In this document: positions 37,116 through 45,618 of the stretch, one piece after another
Numbering within the stretch: the stretch's first letter is position 1
Layout: every line of letters starts with the position of its first letter
NCBI GenBank assembly: GCA_028291545.1
Contig: JAQGHR010000086.1
Coordinates: 91,424 to 155,423, forward strand
Direction of reading: 5' to 3'
Origin: Planctomycetota bacterium
Lineage (GTDB): Bacteria; Planctomycetota; Planctomycetia; Isosphaerales; Isosphaeraceae
DNA length: 64,000 nt
Position numbers and translations under genes: made by a program
The notes under the pieces: generated by a model
Seen by the model: only the letters and a program-made list of their open reading frames with translations
Told to the model about the DNA's origin: nothing
Databases searched by the model: none

Positions 37116-37151
37116 GGGCTGAGACGAGGTCCAATTCCACCGAGAGGCTCG

Positions 37152-37397
37152 ATGATCATGGACGTTACGCTTGAATATTGCGCGATGTGAGGCTATGAAC
37201 CTCAGGCCGTCAGTTTGACGGCCAAGCTCTTGCCCCGGTTCAAACAGTCGATTCGCCACTACACGATGATCCCTTCCAAGGGCGGTTGCTTCGAGCTCCG
37301 CGTTGGCAAAACACTCCTCTATTCCAAGCTCGCGACGGGCCGTTTCCCCGATGAAGAGGCCATGATCGAGGCCGTTTCCAAGGCACTCAAAGCTTAG
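37152..37397 (+). CDS. SelW/Rdx-like selenoprotein (in-frame UGA = Sec)
   Basis: A thioredoxin-like redox protein of the SelW/Rdx family, 81 residues if the UGA at 37188-37190 is read as selenocysteine. The N-terminus is MIMDVTLEYCAMU followed by GYEPQAV; CAMU is the family CxxU redox motif (usually CxxC or CxxU). The rest (AKLLPRFKQSI, GGCFELRVGKTLLYSK, GRFPDEEAMIEAV) is the standard Rdx fold. A second in-frame ATG at 37158 is possible; GAGAGG lies upstream of both. Conventional ORF calling would begin at 37215 and lose the active site. A SECIS-like hairpin follows the UGA at 37205. It precedes selD by 60 bases on the same strand. Confidence 0.88.
37205..37223 (+). promoter_or_regulatory. 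Bacterial SECIS-like hairpin of the SelW-like gene
   Basis: GGCCGTC (37205-37211) pairs perfectly with GACGGCC (37217-37223) around an AGTTT loop. The stem begins 14 bases and the loop 21 bases after the UGA. The second loop base is G. Both match the bacterial SECIS rules as I recall them (loop 16-37 bases from UGA, a G among the first two loop bases). Confidence 0.78.
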
Positions 37398-37457
37398 CGC
37401 TTCCCTCGGATCGCCCGGTCACAGAGCCCGCCTGGAAGCCGACTGAACGGAGATCCG

Positions 37458-38513
37458 ATGTCGGGCCGTAAGAAGCGCTTGCTCGACTACGCCAACTGTG
37501 CCGGGTGAGCGGGCAAGCTGTCCCCCCTGGGGATCGCGCAGGTTCTGCGCGACTTGCCGCCGAGATCCGCCGACCCGAACCTGCTCGTGGGAACCGAGAC
37601 GTCCGACGATGCCGGCGTCTACCTCCTCCCGGATGGCTCGGCCCTCGTTCAGACGCTCGATTTCTTCCCTCCGCTGGTCGATGACCCCTTCGTCTTCGGT
37701 CAGATCGCCGCGGCCAATGCGCTTTCGGATGTCTATGCGATGAACGGGCGACCGCTCACCGCCATGAATATCGTCGGCTTCCCGGACAACGAGCTTCCTC
37801 TCTCCATCCTCGCCGAGATCCTCCGAGGCGCCGCGGACCGCGTGACTCTGGCCGGAGCGGTCACCGTCGGCGGCCATTCGGTTCGTGATGGGGAGATCAA
37901 GTTCGGCCTCAGCGTGACGGGGATCGTCGATCCCAAGCAGATGACCACGAACGCATCCGCACGCGTCGGTGATGTTCTGGTCCTGACCAAACCCCTCGGC
38001 ACGGCGTTCATCACGACGGCGAATAAGAAGGAGGAATGTCCGGAACAGCTACTCGCGGCCGCAATCGCGTCGATGATCGAGCTGAACGCGGTGGGTCGAG
38101 ACGCCGCCCGAGCGACGAGCGACGTCCATGCCGTGACCGATGTAACCGGCTTCGGTCTGGCCGGCCACGCCTCGGAGATGGCGGACGCGGCGGGAGTGAC
38201 GATCCGGCTGATCGCCGCCGATCTTCCCCGATTCGTGGGAATCGAACCGCTGCTCAACGCTCGTTACCATACCCGGGCGAGTCGATCGAATCGGGATTTC
38301 TTGCAAGGGAGGCTCGTGATTGAGGAAGGAGCCGAACCCGACGGCCTCGAGCTCGCGTTCGATGCACAGACCTCTGGTGGACTGTTGATCTCCGTGTCAC
38401 CCGAGCATGCGGACGCCTTGACCTCGGCGCTTCGCAGCCGCAATGCCAGCGCGGCGTCGGTCGTCGGTCGTGTGGAGCCTCGAAGGGACGCGATCGCGGT
38501 GGTGATTGCTTAG
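37458..38513 (+). CDS. selD: Selenide, water dikinase SelD, itself a selenoprotein (UGA at codon 17)
   Basis: Makes selenophosphate from selenide and ATP for Sec synthesis. Reading the UGA at 37506-37508 as Sec gives a 351-residue protein, against 347 in E. coli. The N-terminus has CAGUAGKLSP: Sec17 occupies the position of E. coli Cys17 and Lys20 is conserved. Downstream are the ATP/Mg Asp residues in TSDDAGV, ANALSDVYAM and DVTGFGLAGH. The ATG at 37458 has GGAG five bases upstream. Without recoding, a TTG start at 37554 would be called and 32 residues with the catalytic site lost. Sec-containing SelD is known in other bacteria and animals. It ends four bases into the convergent epimerase gene. 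Confidence 0.93.
37534..37552 (+). promoter_or_regulatory. Bacterial SECIS-like hairpin of selD
   Basis: TCGCGCAG (37534-37541) pairs perfectly with CTGCGCGA (37545-37552) around a GTT loop whose first base is G. The loop begins 33 bases after the UGA, near the long end of the usual range. A shorter alternative hairpin (TCCCC-CCT-GGGGA, 37521-37533) has no G in its loop. Confidence 0.7.
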
Positions 38514-39475
38514 CGTTCGGAAGACTGGTCCCGGCACACGTCTTCCAGGATGTGATCAAGGTTTCGTGACGGTCGATACCCCGTCAAGGAGCGAATCTTC
38601 GAGAGGTCGGGGACGCGACGCATCATGTCTTCAAAACCGGCCGTGTAGGCCTCACTGTACGGGACGAGGCGGATCGTACTCTTCGACCCCGTCACCTTGC
38701 GAATGCGCTCGGCCAAGCCGAGGATCGTTACCTCCTCGTCGTTGCCGATGTTGAAGACCTGGCCATAGGCTTTTGGCTCCCTCATCAGCCCGGCCAGGGC
38801 CGAGGTCACGTCGGCCACATGCGCGAAGCAACGCCGCTGCTCTCCGTCCCCATAAACCGTGATCGGCTCCCCCTTTAATCCTTGGGAAACAAACCGGGGA
38901 ACGACCATCCCGTATCGCCCGGTTTGCCTCGGGCCGACGGTATTGAACAATCTCGCGACGACCACGGGAAGCCGAGCCTCGTGCCAGTGTGCGAGCGCCA
39001 GGAATTCGTCGAGTGCCTTGGCGCACGCGTAGGCCCATCGTCGCGTCGTGGTGGGCCCCATCACACAGTCGTCGCCCTCGGAAAACGGGATCTTCGTCCC
39101 CTTGCCGTAAACCTCGCTGGTCGACGTGAGCAGGACCGGACGGCGATAGCGGGCGCAGGCCTTCAGGACGTTGTCGGTCCCATTCACGATCGTCTCGATC
39201 GTCTTGACCGGCTCGTCCACGACGAGTTTCACACCCACGGCGCTTGCGAGGTGGTAGACCGAGGAGCACTCCAGCACGCATCGTTCCACGATTTCCGGGT
39301 CCGTCACGCTCGCCACGCGAAGTTCGAAGCCCGGCTTACCTTCCAGGTGGGCGACATTCTGAAAACGGCCGGTGCTCAGGTCATCCAGCACGAGGACGCG
39401 ATGCCCGTCGAGGAGCAATCGCTCGACCAGATGGCTGCCGATAAAGCCCGCGCCGCCGGTTACCAGGGTGGTCAT
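38510..39475 (-). CDS. NAD-dependent epimerase/dehydratase (GalE/UDP-glucuronate decarboxylase-like)
   Basis: A 321-residue extended short-chain dehydrogenase acting on nucleotide sugars. The NAD motif is TGGAGFIGSHL; the catalytic Tyr-Lys pair is in YACAKALDE (YxxxK) with the Ser/Thr of LLTSTSEVYG. The ADP-binding Asp lies in VLDDLSTG. The ATG at 39475 gives the Rossmann start directly; upstream codons to 39664 show no family sequence. Epimerase versus decarboxylase cannot be decided. Its stop overlaps that of selD by four bases in a convergent arrangement. Confidence 0.9.
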   Translation of the reverse strand: MTTLVTGGAGFIGSHLVERLLLDGHRVLVLDDLSTGRFQNVAHLEGKPGFELRVASVTDPEIVERCVLECSSVYHLASAVGVKLVVDEPVKTIETIVNGTDNVLKACARYRRPVLLTSTSEVYGKGTKIPFSEGDDCVMGPTTTRRWAYACAKALDEFLALAHWHEARLPVVVARLFNTVGPRQTGRYGMVVPRFVSQGLKGEPITVYGDGEQRRCFAHVADVTSALAGLMREPKAYGQVFNIGNDEEVTILGLAERIRKVTGSKSTIRLVPYSEAYTAGFEDMMRRVPDLSKIRSLTGYRPSRNLDHILEDVCRDQSSER

Positions 39476-39495
39476 CGCGTCCGCCGTTCGATGGA

Positions 39496-39951
39496 TCAAT
39501 CTCCCGCCCCGACGGTGACCATCACCTGTTCGGCGTCTGCATCCTCGTAGAGAGCATCGAGGACGGGAAGATCTTCGGATTCGCTCATCTTCGGCCGGGT
39601 CGGGTCGCTCATCCCCTCGGGCCAGATATGGAAACCGCCTCGCCAGGGCGCTTCGATTTCCCACAGCCCCCAGATTCCACGCCCTTCGTTGTAGCCCTGA
39701 TAGGAGACATCATGCAAGCCAACGTACGACTTGGTCCACCAGCAGCGGCCGTCCTCGGTCTGGAATCGGCCGCGAATCAGGAACGCGCCGACCCGGTCGC
39801 GACCGTCGCCGGTGACCTGCCCGTCCTTGAAAGTAAGAATCAATTCCATCGCGTGCCGGCCCGGCAAGTCCGGCTGAAGAAAGAATCCGGTCCAGGGCCC
39901 TGAAGGGAACCGGGCGTCCTCGGTCGGCGGGGTGATTTCGGGTCGTTCCAT
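39496..39951 (-). CDS. Conserved hypothetical cytoplasmic protein
   Basis: A 151-residue acidic protein without a signal peptide. The middle has aromatic-rich segments (SGPWTGFFLQPDLPGRHAMEL, then GIWGLWEIEAPWRGGFHIWP) that suggest a compact beta-sheet domain binding a ligand or carbohydrate. The acidic C-terminus (YEDADAEQVMVTVGAGD) is disordered. It lies between the epimerase gene (20 bases downstream) and the HNH gene (4 bases upstream of its start), all on the minus strand, so these three probably form a unit. I recognise no named family. Confidence 0.78.
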   Translation of the reverse strand: MERPEITPPTEDARFPSGPWTGFFLQPDLPGRHAMELILTFKDGQVTGDGRDRVGAFLIRGRFQTEDGRCWWTKSYVGLHDVSYQGYNEGRGIWGLWEIEAPWRGGFHIWPEGMSDPTRPKMSESEDLPVLDALYEDADAEQVMVTVGAGD

Positions 39952-39955
39952 GGCA

Positions 39956-40552
39956 TCAATCCTCCAACGTCACATTCCAGTACGCCTCGCTCAGGACGCG
40001 AGACCAGCTCTCGATGCGAATCCCGGACGAGCCATAATGCGGCTTCCATGCCGGCCGATGCGGGATCTTTCGCAGCTTCATTCTCGCTTGTTCCGGCGTG
40101 CGATTGGCCTTCCTCGCATTGCAGGCAACGCACGCAAGGACGCAATTCTCCCAGGTGGAGAGCCCGCCCTGAGCGCGAGGGAGGACATGATCGATCGTCA
40201 ATTCCGAAGAACCTGGTCGAACCCCGCAATACTGGCAAGTCGAATGATCCCTCTTGAACAGGTTGCGTCGACTGAACGTGACAGCCTCTTCGCGGGGGCG
40301 GTCGAAATGTCGTAACGTCAGGATCTCCGGCACGCGCATGCGAAAGGTCACGGCCTGGAGGAACGGTTCACCCTCGCGAGGCCGAAGCGCCGACCAATCG
40401 GCCCAGGTATAGAGCCGGTAATCGTCGGGATCGACGACATGGGCCGAGTCGTTCCAGAGCATGGTCAACGCGCGAGCGACGGTCGCCACGTTGACCGGCT
40501 GCCAGTTACGGTTCAGGACCAGAGTTGGCCGGTTCAAGACGGAAACGGACAT
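39956..40552 (-). CDS. HNH endonuclease
   Basis: A 198-residue HNH nuclease of the common bacterial 5-methylcytosine/McrA-like type. The zinc-binding cysteine pairs are CQYCG and CVACNARKA, and the catalytic core is IDHVLPRAQGGLSTWENCVLAC. The N-terminal half (NRPTLVLNRNWQPVNVATVARALTML) is shared by this widespread family, which often sits alone in planctomycete, cyanobacterial and actinobacterial genomes. ATG at 40552 gives the canonical family start. Role (DNA defence or repair) not deducible. Confidence 0.88.
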   Translation of the reverse strand: MSVSVLNRPTLVLNRNWQPVNVATVARALTMLWNDSAHVVDPDDYRLYTWADWSALRPREGEPFLQAVTFRMRVPEILTLRHFDRPREEAVTFSRRNLFKRDHSTCQYCGVRPGSSELTIDHVLPRAQGGLSTWENCVLACVACNARKANRTPEQARMKLRKIPHRPAWKPHYGSSGIRIESWSRVLSEAYWNVTLED

Positions 40553-40756
40553 CGCGTCGGAGCCTCCCCTGCTGGAGTGCCGTCCAATCGTCGAATCCCA
40601 GGTTGTTCCATTAAACCAGAACGGGATAGGCCAGGGCAAATTGAACTGAAAATCGTGCCTCCTGAATCGGTCTCATTCCCCGGGCGAGAGGTTCTCGACG
40701 GTTGATTCGTTATACTGCATCCCTCCGATCCAGAACGAAATCGCCCGAGAATCGCC

Positions 40757-42001
40757 ATGCACGCCGAGATCATCGCCGTCGGGTCCGAACTGGTCAGTGG
40801 TCAGAAGCTCGATACCAACTCGCAATGGCTGAGCCTGAAGCTCGGAGACCTGGGCATCCCCACGCATTTCCATACGACGCTGGGCGACGATCTTGACGAG
40901 AACATCGAGGCGTTTCGGGTCGCGAAATCCCGGGCGGGCCTGGTCATCGTCACCGGCGGCCTCGGGCCGACCCAGGACGACTTGACCCGCGAGGCTCTCG
41001 CTCGTTCCGCGGATCAAGCGTTGGTTGAAGACGCGCAGGCGCTCGCCGCCATCGAAGCATTCTTCGCTCGACGCAACCGGACCATGACACCTCGCAATCG
41101 CGTCCAGGCTCTTCAACCGGAAGGGGCCGAGCCGATCGCGAATCCGGTCGGGACGGCACCCGGAATCTGGATGAAGACGGGAGGCACCATCTTCGCATGC
41201 CTCCCGGGCGTGCCGTCCGAGATGAAGGTGATGTTCGATGGGGAGGTCGTCCCACGCCTCAAGGCCGCGAACCTCGTCGGACGCGTGATCGTCCACCGCG
41301 TGATCAACCTCTTCGGAAAGGGAGAATCGGACATCGAAGCCGAGGCTCTCGAACTGACGGCCCGGGGGCGACTTCCGGAAGTCGGCATCACGGCGAGCGA
41401 TGCGACCATCAGCTTTCGCATCTCGTCCCAAGGCGCGAACGAGGAGGAGGCTCGTCTTGGCTGTGAGGCAACCGCAGATCTCATCTACGATCGATTCGGC
41501 GACCTGATCGTCGGCGAGGGGAGCGAGGACGTCGCGCATGGGCTGGTTTCTCGACTCCGATCCCTCGGCCTCACGCTCGCGGTGGCCGAATCCTGCACGG
41601 GCGGACTCGTCGCGGAACGGCTCACGCGAATTCCGGGAGTCAGCGACGTCTTTCAGGGCGGGGTCGTCAGCTATGCCAACACCGTCAAGATCGCAAGCCT
41701 CGGAGTACCGGCCGACCTCCTCGAACGCTTCGGCGCGGTCAGTCCCCAGGTGGCCGAAGCCATGGCACGAGGCGTCCAGGAACGGTTGAGGGCGGACCTC
41801 GGCATCTCCATCACCGGGATCGCCGGTCCCGGTGGCGGCTCGCCGGAAAAGCCCGTCGGCCTCGTCTATATCGGTCTCGCCACCAGGGGCGGCGTGCAAT
41901 CCAGGAAGCTGGAACTCGGACCGGAGCAACCTCGCGAGATCATCCGTTCGCGCGCGGCCAAGCACGCCATGAATTTCGCGAGGTTGCACCTCTCCAGATG
42001 A
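40757..42001 (+). CDS. cinA: CinA family protein: nicotinamide-nucleotide amidase
   Basis: A 414-residue two-domain protein. The N-terminal MoCF-like domain (residues 1-170; VGSELVSGQKLDTN, TGGLGPTQDD, LPGVPSEM) hydrolyses ADP-ribose-type pyrophosphates. The C-terminal PncC domain (about 255-410; AESCTGGLVAERLT, SYANTVK, GIAGPGGGSPEKPVG) deamidates NMN to NaMN, recycling pyridine nucleotides. Length and order match full-length CinA. Starts with ATG, about 200 bases from the divergent HNH start. Confidence 0.95.
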   Translation: MHAEIIAVGSELVSGQKLDTNSQWLSLKLGDLGIPTHFHTTLGDDLDENIEAFRVAKSRAGLVIVTGGLGPTQDDLTREALARSADQALVEDAQALAAIEAFFARRNRTMTPRNRVQALQPEGAEPIANPVGTAPGIWMKTGGTIFACLPGVPSEMKVMFDGEVVPRLKAANLVGRVIVHRVINLFGKGESDIEAEALELTARGRLPEVGITASDATISFRISSQGANEEEARLGCEATADLIYDRFGDLIVGEGSEDVAHGLVSRLRSLGLTLAVAESCTGGLVAERLTRIPGVSDVFQGGVVSYANTVKIASLGVPADLLERFGAVSPQVAEAMARGVQERLRADLGISITGIAGPGGGSPEKPVGLVYIGLATRGGVQSRKLELGPEQPREIIRSRAAKHAMNFARLHLSR

Positions 42002-42039
42002 TCGCGAATCCGAAGGGGCGGAAGCTGCCCCGGGTCGCG

Positions 42040-42684
42040 TTATTTCTTTGGATCGGCTTCGCTTGCCGGAGTCTGCGGCCCGCCGACGGGCTTGAGGACG
42101 ATGATCTCGCTGGCTTTGCCCTTGCGGGCGTTCACGAAAACAAAGAGGCCCGGCTTCAGGTCGGTGACGCCGATCTTCGGGGCCTTCTCGTCGCGCGGCC
42201 GCCTCTTCACCTCGGAGGATTCGGGCGACCCGTCCTTCTTCTCGGCGCCCTGAACGGTGCGCGAGCCTTCGTTGGTCTCGTCCGTCGAGGCCCGGTAGCG
42301 AAGGATCACGCGAGAGTCGGGACCGACTTCGGCGATGATGGTGGATTCCGGAGCCAGCGGCTGCCCCTGCGTCGCGACCGAATTCTCGCCTTTCTTTGCA
42401 TCGGTCTTGCCGCTGACGGTCGCCTGGTCCCGGGCATAGTCTCGCCAGACTGCGGCCGTGTTGATCGTCAGCTTGACCTTACGGTTCGCCTTGCGATCCG
42501 ATTTCTTGTCCTTGTTCGAAGACTCGTCCACGGGCTCGACGCGGACGATCACGCCTTCCCCCTTCTGGACACGGTCGGCCTCCGTCTTCTTGGTTTTTCC
42601 TTCCTGGGCCAGAAGGATCGTCGAAGATGAGACGGTAACGACCAACATCATGGCGACCGTGCGCCATCGCGAGGGGGAAATCAT
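42040..42684 (-). CDS. Secreted lysine-rich protein of unknown function
   Basis: A 214-residue exported protein. It has a signal peptide (residues 1-26, TVAMMLVVTVSSSTILLAQ). The mature part is unusually rich in Lys, Asp, Glu and Ser for a GC-rich genome (KGENS, KKSDRKANRKVK). A C-terminal beta segment (GVTDLKPGLFVFVNARKGKASEIIVLKPV) resembles an SH3- or DUF5666-like module of planctomycete secreted proteins. Function unknown. It is followed by a membrane protein gene on the same strand further upstream, with about 36 bases between. Confidence 0.75.
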   Translation of the reverse strand: MISPSRWRTVAMMLVVTVSSSTILLAQEGKTKKTEADRVQKGEGVIVRVEPVDESSNKDKKSDRKANRKVKLTINTAAVWRDYARDQATVSGKTDAKKGENSVATQGQPLAPESTIIAEVGPDSRVILRYRASTDETNEGSRTVQGAEKKDGSPESSEVKRRPRDEKAPKIGVTDLKPGLFVFVNARKGKASEIIVLKPVGGPQTPASEADPKK

Positions 42685-42720
42685 GGACGAGACTCCTCGG
42701 GAGGAAATGTACGAACCGCA

Positions 42721-43512
42721 TCACCGAGGAATTACCGGCAATTTCGGGGCCGAGACCTGAGACGCATGATCGTGGGCCGTCCATAAGAGCGCGGCCGCCG
42801 GATGGTCGCGGCGGAGCGACGTTGTCGCCAGGTCGAGCGATTCGGTCCTCCTCGGCTGGGGAGACGAAGCGGCGTCCTCGAGGTGTTTGGCGAAGGCACG
42901 CGTCGGGCCGTCCCCTCCCGCCGCCTGTCTCAGGGCCAGGCTGGCCGCGGGGATATCGTCCGCCGATCCCGCGACGGCCAGGGCGAATTGGGCCCATAGG
43001 GCCACGAAAGGATCGTGGTGACGAGCGAGATCGCGAATCGGCACGAGATCGGGCGCGCCCCCCTCTCCCGCTGAGTAAGCCAGCGGCCGCGCCAGCAGCA
43101 TGCGCAGCCAGTCAGGCCAGCCTTCGCTCTTCGCGACGGCCAGCCCGTAGGCCCGTGAATCCACCTGGGTGGATTCGCTCGACAGGGACTCCGCAAGAAC
43201 ATACCGGGCCAGATCCGGAGGCGTCTTGCTGATCGCGAGATCCCATTTCTGACGGTCGGTCACGCGAGGGTCGCGCGCGAGCCGGATCGCCGCATCGATC
43301 CGCTTCGCTTCTGAGGCTTTCGCGTCGTTGAGCACGTAGACATCAGCCCAGATCGATCGCATCGACCACACGCCAAACGCGAACCAGGCGATGAGGGCAA
43401 CCAGGACCGCAAGCCCGGCCGAGCCGAGGTAGAGCAAGCCGCCGTACTTTTCCAGTTGCGTCTTGCGCGGCGGGTCGGGGGTGATGATCGGGAGTTCGGG
43501 GAACTTGGTCAT
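42721..43512 (-). CDS. Membrane-anchored alpha-helical protein of unknown function
   Basis: A 263-residue protein with one helix near the N-terminus (residues ~25-50, LLYLGSAGLAVLVALIAWFAF). The domain that follows (55-215) is mostly helical, with repeated Ala/Asp/Leu patterns (DAAIRLARDPRVTDRQKWDLAI) suggestive of HEAT/TPR-like repeats. It has an ATG start. It is upstream of and on the same strand as the secreted Lys-rich protein gene, so they may be co-transcribed. No family recognised. Confidence 0.72.
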   Translation of the reverse strand: MTKFPELPIITPDPPRKTQLEKYGGLLYLGSAGLAVLVALIAWFAFGVWSMRSIWADVYVLNDAKASEAKRIDAAIRLARDPRVTDRQKWDLAISKTPPDLARYVLAESLSSESTQVDSRAYGLAVAKSEGWPDWLRMLLARPLAYSAGEGGAPDLVPIRDLARHHDPFVALWAQFALAVAGSADDIPAASLALRQAAGGDGPTRAFAKHLEDAASSPQPRRTESLDLATTSLRRDHPAAALLWTAHDHASQVSAPKLPVIPR

Positions 43513-43674
43513 CGCGGCCCTCTCCAGAGATTCCGAACCAGGCGACGCTGAGCAAATTGTACGGACTGGAGATCAAATTCCGTTGCGAGTCGTGCAGAAT
43601 TCTGAAATCCTCGTGACCGCCCCACGAATCGCTTGGTGAGATGGGGCTGGTCGAGACCTCGGGGGCTTTCATCC

Positions 43675-44607
43675 ATGATGTTCATCGGCTTCTTCAAGGG
43701 TCAACCGACGGAGTACGTCCTCAAGTATTCGAGCGGTCGACTCGCGCGTGAAGGGGCGGGTCTCGCGTTCTATTACCTGAAGCACAATACTCAGGTTGTC
43801 GCCGTGCCCACGAGCAGCATGGATGCTAATTTCGTCTTCAATGAGGTCACGAATAACTTCCAGGCCGTCACCATTCAGGGCCAGTTCACCTATCGAATCC
43901 ACAGCCCGAAACAGGCGGCCGCGCTCCTCAATTTCGGGCTCGATCCGAAGACGCGCGGTTATCTCTCGAACGATCCCAATCGGCTGGCCCAGCGAATCAC
44001 GAACATCATCCAGATGGAGACCCGGGGCGAATTGCAGAAGCGCTCGCTGGAGCAAGCCCTCGGCCAGTACGAGACGATCGCCGCGAACGTCCAGCGCCGG
44101 ATCAAGGAAGGGCAACTCCTGGAATCCCTCGGCGTGGATCTCCTGAGCGTGTATTTCGTCTCGGCCAAACCCACGCCCGAGGTGGGCCAGGCGCTCGAGG
44201 CCGAATACCGGGAGACGCTCCTCCGTAAGGCCGATGAAGCCATCTACGCCCGGCGGGCCGCGGCCGTGGAAGAGGAGCGGAAGATCAAGGAAAATGAGCT
44301 GAATACCGACATCACGCTCGAAGAACAGCGCCGCCGTCTGATCGATCTCCAGGGCGAGAACGAGCTTCGCGAGGCCGAGAATCGGGGCAAAGCGCTGGAG
44401 CAGGAGGCTCGGTACAAGGTCGAAGCCAAGAAGATGGAGCTCGCGCTCTACGGCAGCCTCGGGCCTCGTTCGATTCTGGCGCTCGCGATGAACGAGCTGG
44501 GGCAAAACGCGGGGCGGGTCGGCAACCTCACGATCACGTCGGAGATGCTCTCGTCGTTGCTGAACGGCACGTCCGACGGGGACACCTCCACCGCGACGAG
44601 GGACTGA
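43675..44607 (+). CDS. SPFH-domain protein (stomatin/flotillin-like)
   Basis: A 310-residue SPFH (prohibitin-homology) domain protein, with the domain at about residues 15-190 (YVLKYSSGRLAREGAGLAFYYL, FQAVTIQGQFTYRI). A long charged coiled-coil follows (ARRAAAVEEERKIKENELN) and ends near 290. It lacks the N-terminal membrane helix of most family members, so membrane attachment would have to be indirect. The ATG at 43675 is chosen for the SPFH start; a second ATG is the next codon. It is seven bases upstream of the NAD-kinase-like gene and likely co-translated. Confidence 0.88.
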   Translation: MMFIGFFKGQPTEYVLKYSSGRLAREGAGLAFYYLKHNTQVVAVPTSSMDANFVFNEVTNNFQAVTIQGQFTYRIHSPKQAAALLNFGLDPKTRGYLSNDPNRLAQRITNIIQMETRGELQKRSLEQALGQYETIAANVQRRIKEGQLLESLGVDLLSVYFVSAKPTPEVGQALEAEYRETLLRKADEAIYARRAAAVEEERKIKENELNTDITLEEQRRRLIDLQGENELREAENRGKALEQEARYKVEAKKMELALYGSLGPRSILALAMNELGQNAGRVGNLTITSEMLSSLLNGTSDGDTSTATRD

Positions 44608-44613
44608 GCCGCC

Positions 44614-45564
44614 ATGCCGGTCTACGACAAGATCGTCGTTGTGACGAAGAAGACTTTCCTTGAGGAACTGGTCGAGCGATTCAATACGCGCGATCAGGCC
44701 CGTTTCTACATCGAACATATGGGCGGCGATTTCTCGGAGTACGAGGCCGCCCACGAGGCCTACCAGGCCGCGGTCGCCCTCCTGAAAAAAGCGATGCCAC
44801 GCGGGGTTCGGACGCACTGGATCGATCGAGGATTCCTGCCGACCTTTCTGTTCGGCTCGAACGATCTGGTCGTCACCGTCGGACCCGACGGTCTGGTAGT
44901 GAACACGGCAAAGTATCTCGATGGACAGCCCCTGCTCGCCTTCAATCCTGACCCGAGCCGGATCGATGGTGTGCTGATCCCGTTCCCCGTCAGTTCGGCA
45001 TCGCCGGTCCTCGCCTCCGCGATTGAGGACGCGTACCCCAAGCGCACAATCACCATGGCGAAGGCGACGCTAAACGACGGACGGTCGATTCTGGCCGTCA
45101 ATGACCTCTTCATTGGCCAGAAGACGCATGTCTCCGCGCGATACCTGCTCAAGCACGATGGCCGGGAGGAAGCCCAGTCCTCCTCCGGCATTATCGTCTC
45201 GACCGGGGCGGGCTCGACCGGCTGGTATCGATCGATCCTTTCCGGCGCCGCCGGCGTCCTGTCTGTCGTGACGGATAGGCCGCACATCCTGGAGCTACGC
45301 GAGCACTACCAGTTCGACGCGGAGGATGAATGCCTGGTTTTCAGTGTTCGCGAGCCGTTCGCGAGCCGTACCTCGGGCGACAGCCTGGTGCACGGCGAGA
45401 TCACGTCCACGACTCCCCTGGTCCTCGTCTCCCGGATGCCCCAGAACGGCGTGATCTTCAGCGACGGAGTCGAAGAGGATTTTCTCGAATTCAATAGCGG
45501 ATCGATCGCGACGGTCACGATCGCGAACCGGAAACTCCTGCTGATGCACGCGGGACACGACTGA
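44614..45564 (+). CDS. NAD kinase-like (DAGK-fold) protein
   Basis: A 316-residue protein of the NAD/diacylglycerol kinase fold. The usual GGDGT motif is replaced by GPDGLVV (about residue 90). The second hallmark, SSGIIVSTGAGSTGWY, is intact and matches the NAD kinase substrate loop. By family knowledge the GGDG motif is needed for catalysis, so the altered motif leaves its activity uncertain. It immediately follows the SPFH gene and probably works with it, although such a pairing has no established meaning. Confidence 0.82.
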   Translation: MPVYDKIVVVTKKTFLEELVERFNTRDQARFYIEHMGGDFSEYEAAHEAYQAAVALLKKAMPRGVRTHWIDRGFLPTFLFGSNDLVVTVGPDGLVVNTAKYLDGQPLLAFNPDPSRIDGVLIPFPVSSASPVLASAIEDAYPKRTITMAKATLNDGRSILAVNDLFIGQKTHVSARYLLKHDGREEAQSSSGIIVSTGAGSTGWYRSILSGAAGVLSVVTDRPHILELREHYQFDAEDECLVFSVREPFASRTSGDSLVHGEITSTTPLVLVSRMPQNGVIFSDGVEEDFLEFNSGSIATVTIANRKLLLMHAGHD

Positions 45565-45618
45565 CTGGCCCGGGGATCCGCCTCGCGACATGACCCGGCT
45601 GCGCGTTATCCTGTGGGC

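Noticed and set aside
37521..37533. Hairpin TCCCC-CCT-GGGGA as the selD SECIS
   Set aside because: Its three-base loop has no G, whereas the next hairpin at 37534 is longer and has G at the first loop base.
40711..40716. TATACT as a cinA promoter -10
   Set aside because: No acceptable -35 hexamer lies 16-18 bases upstream.
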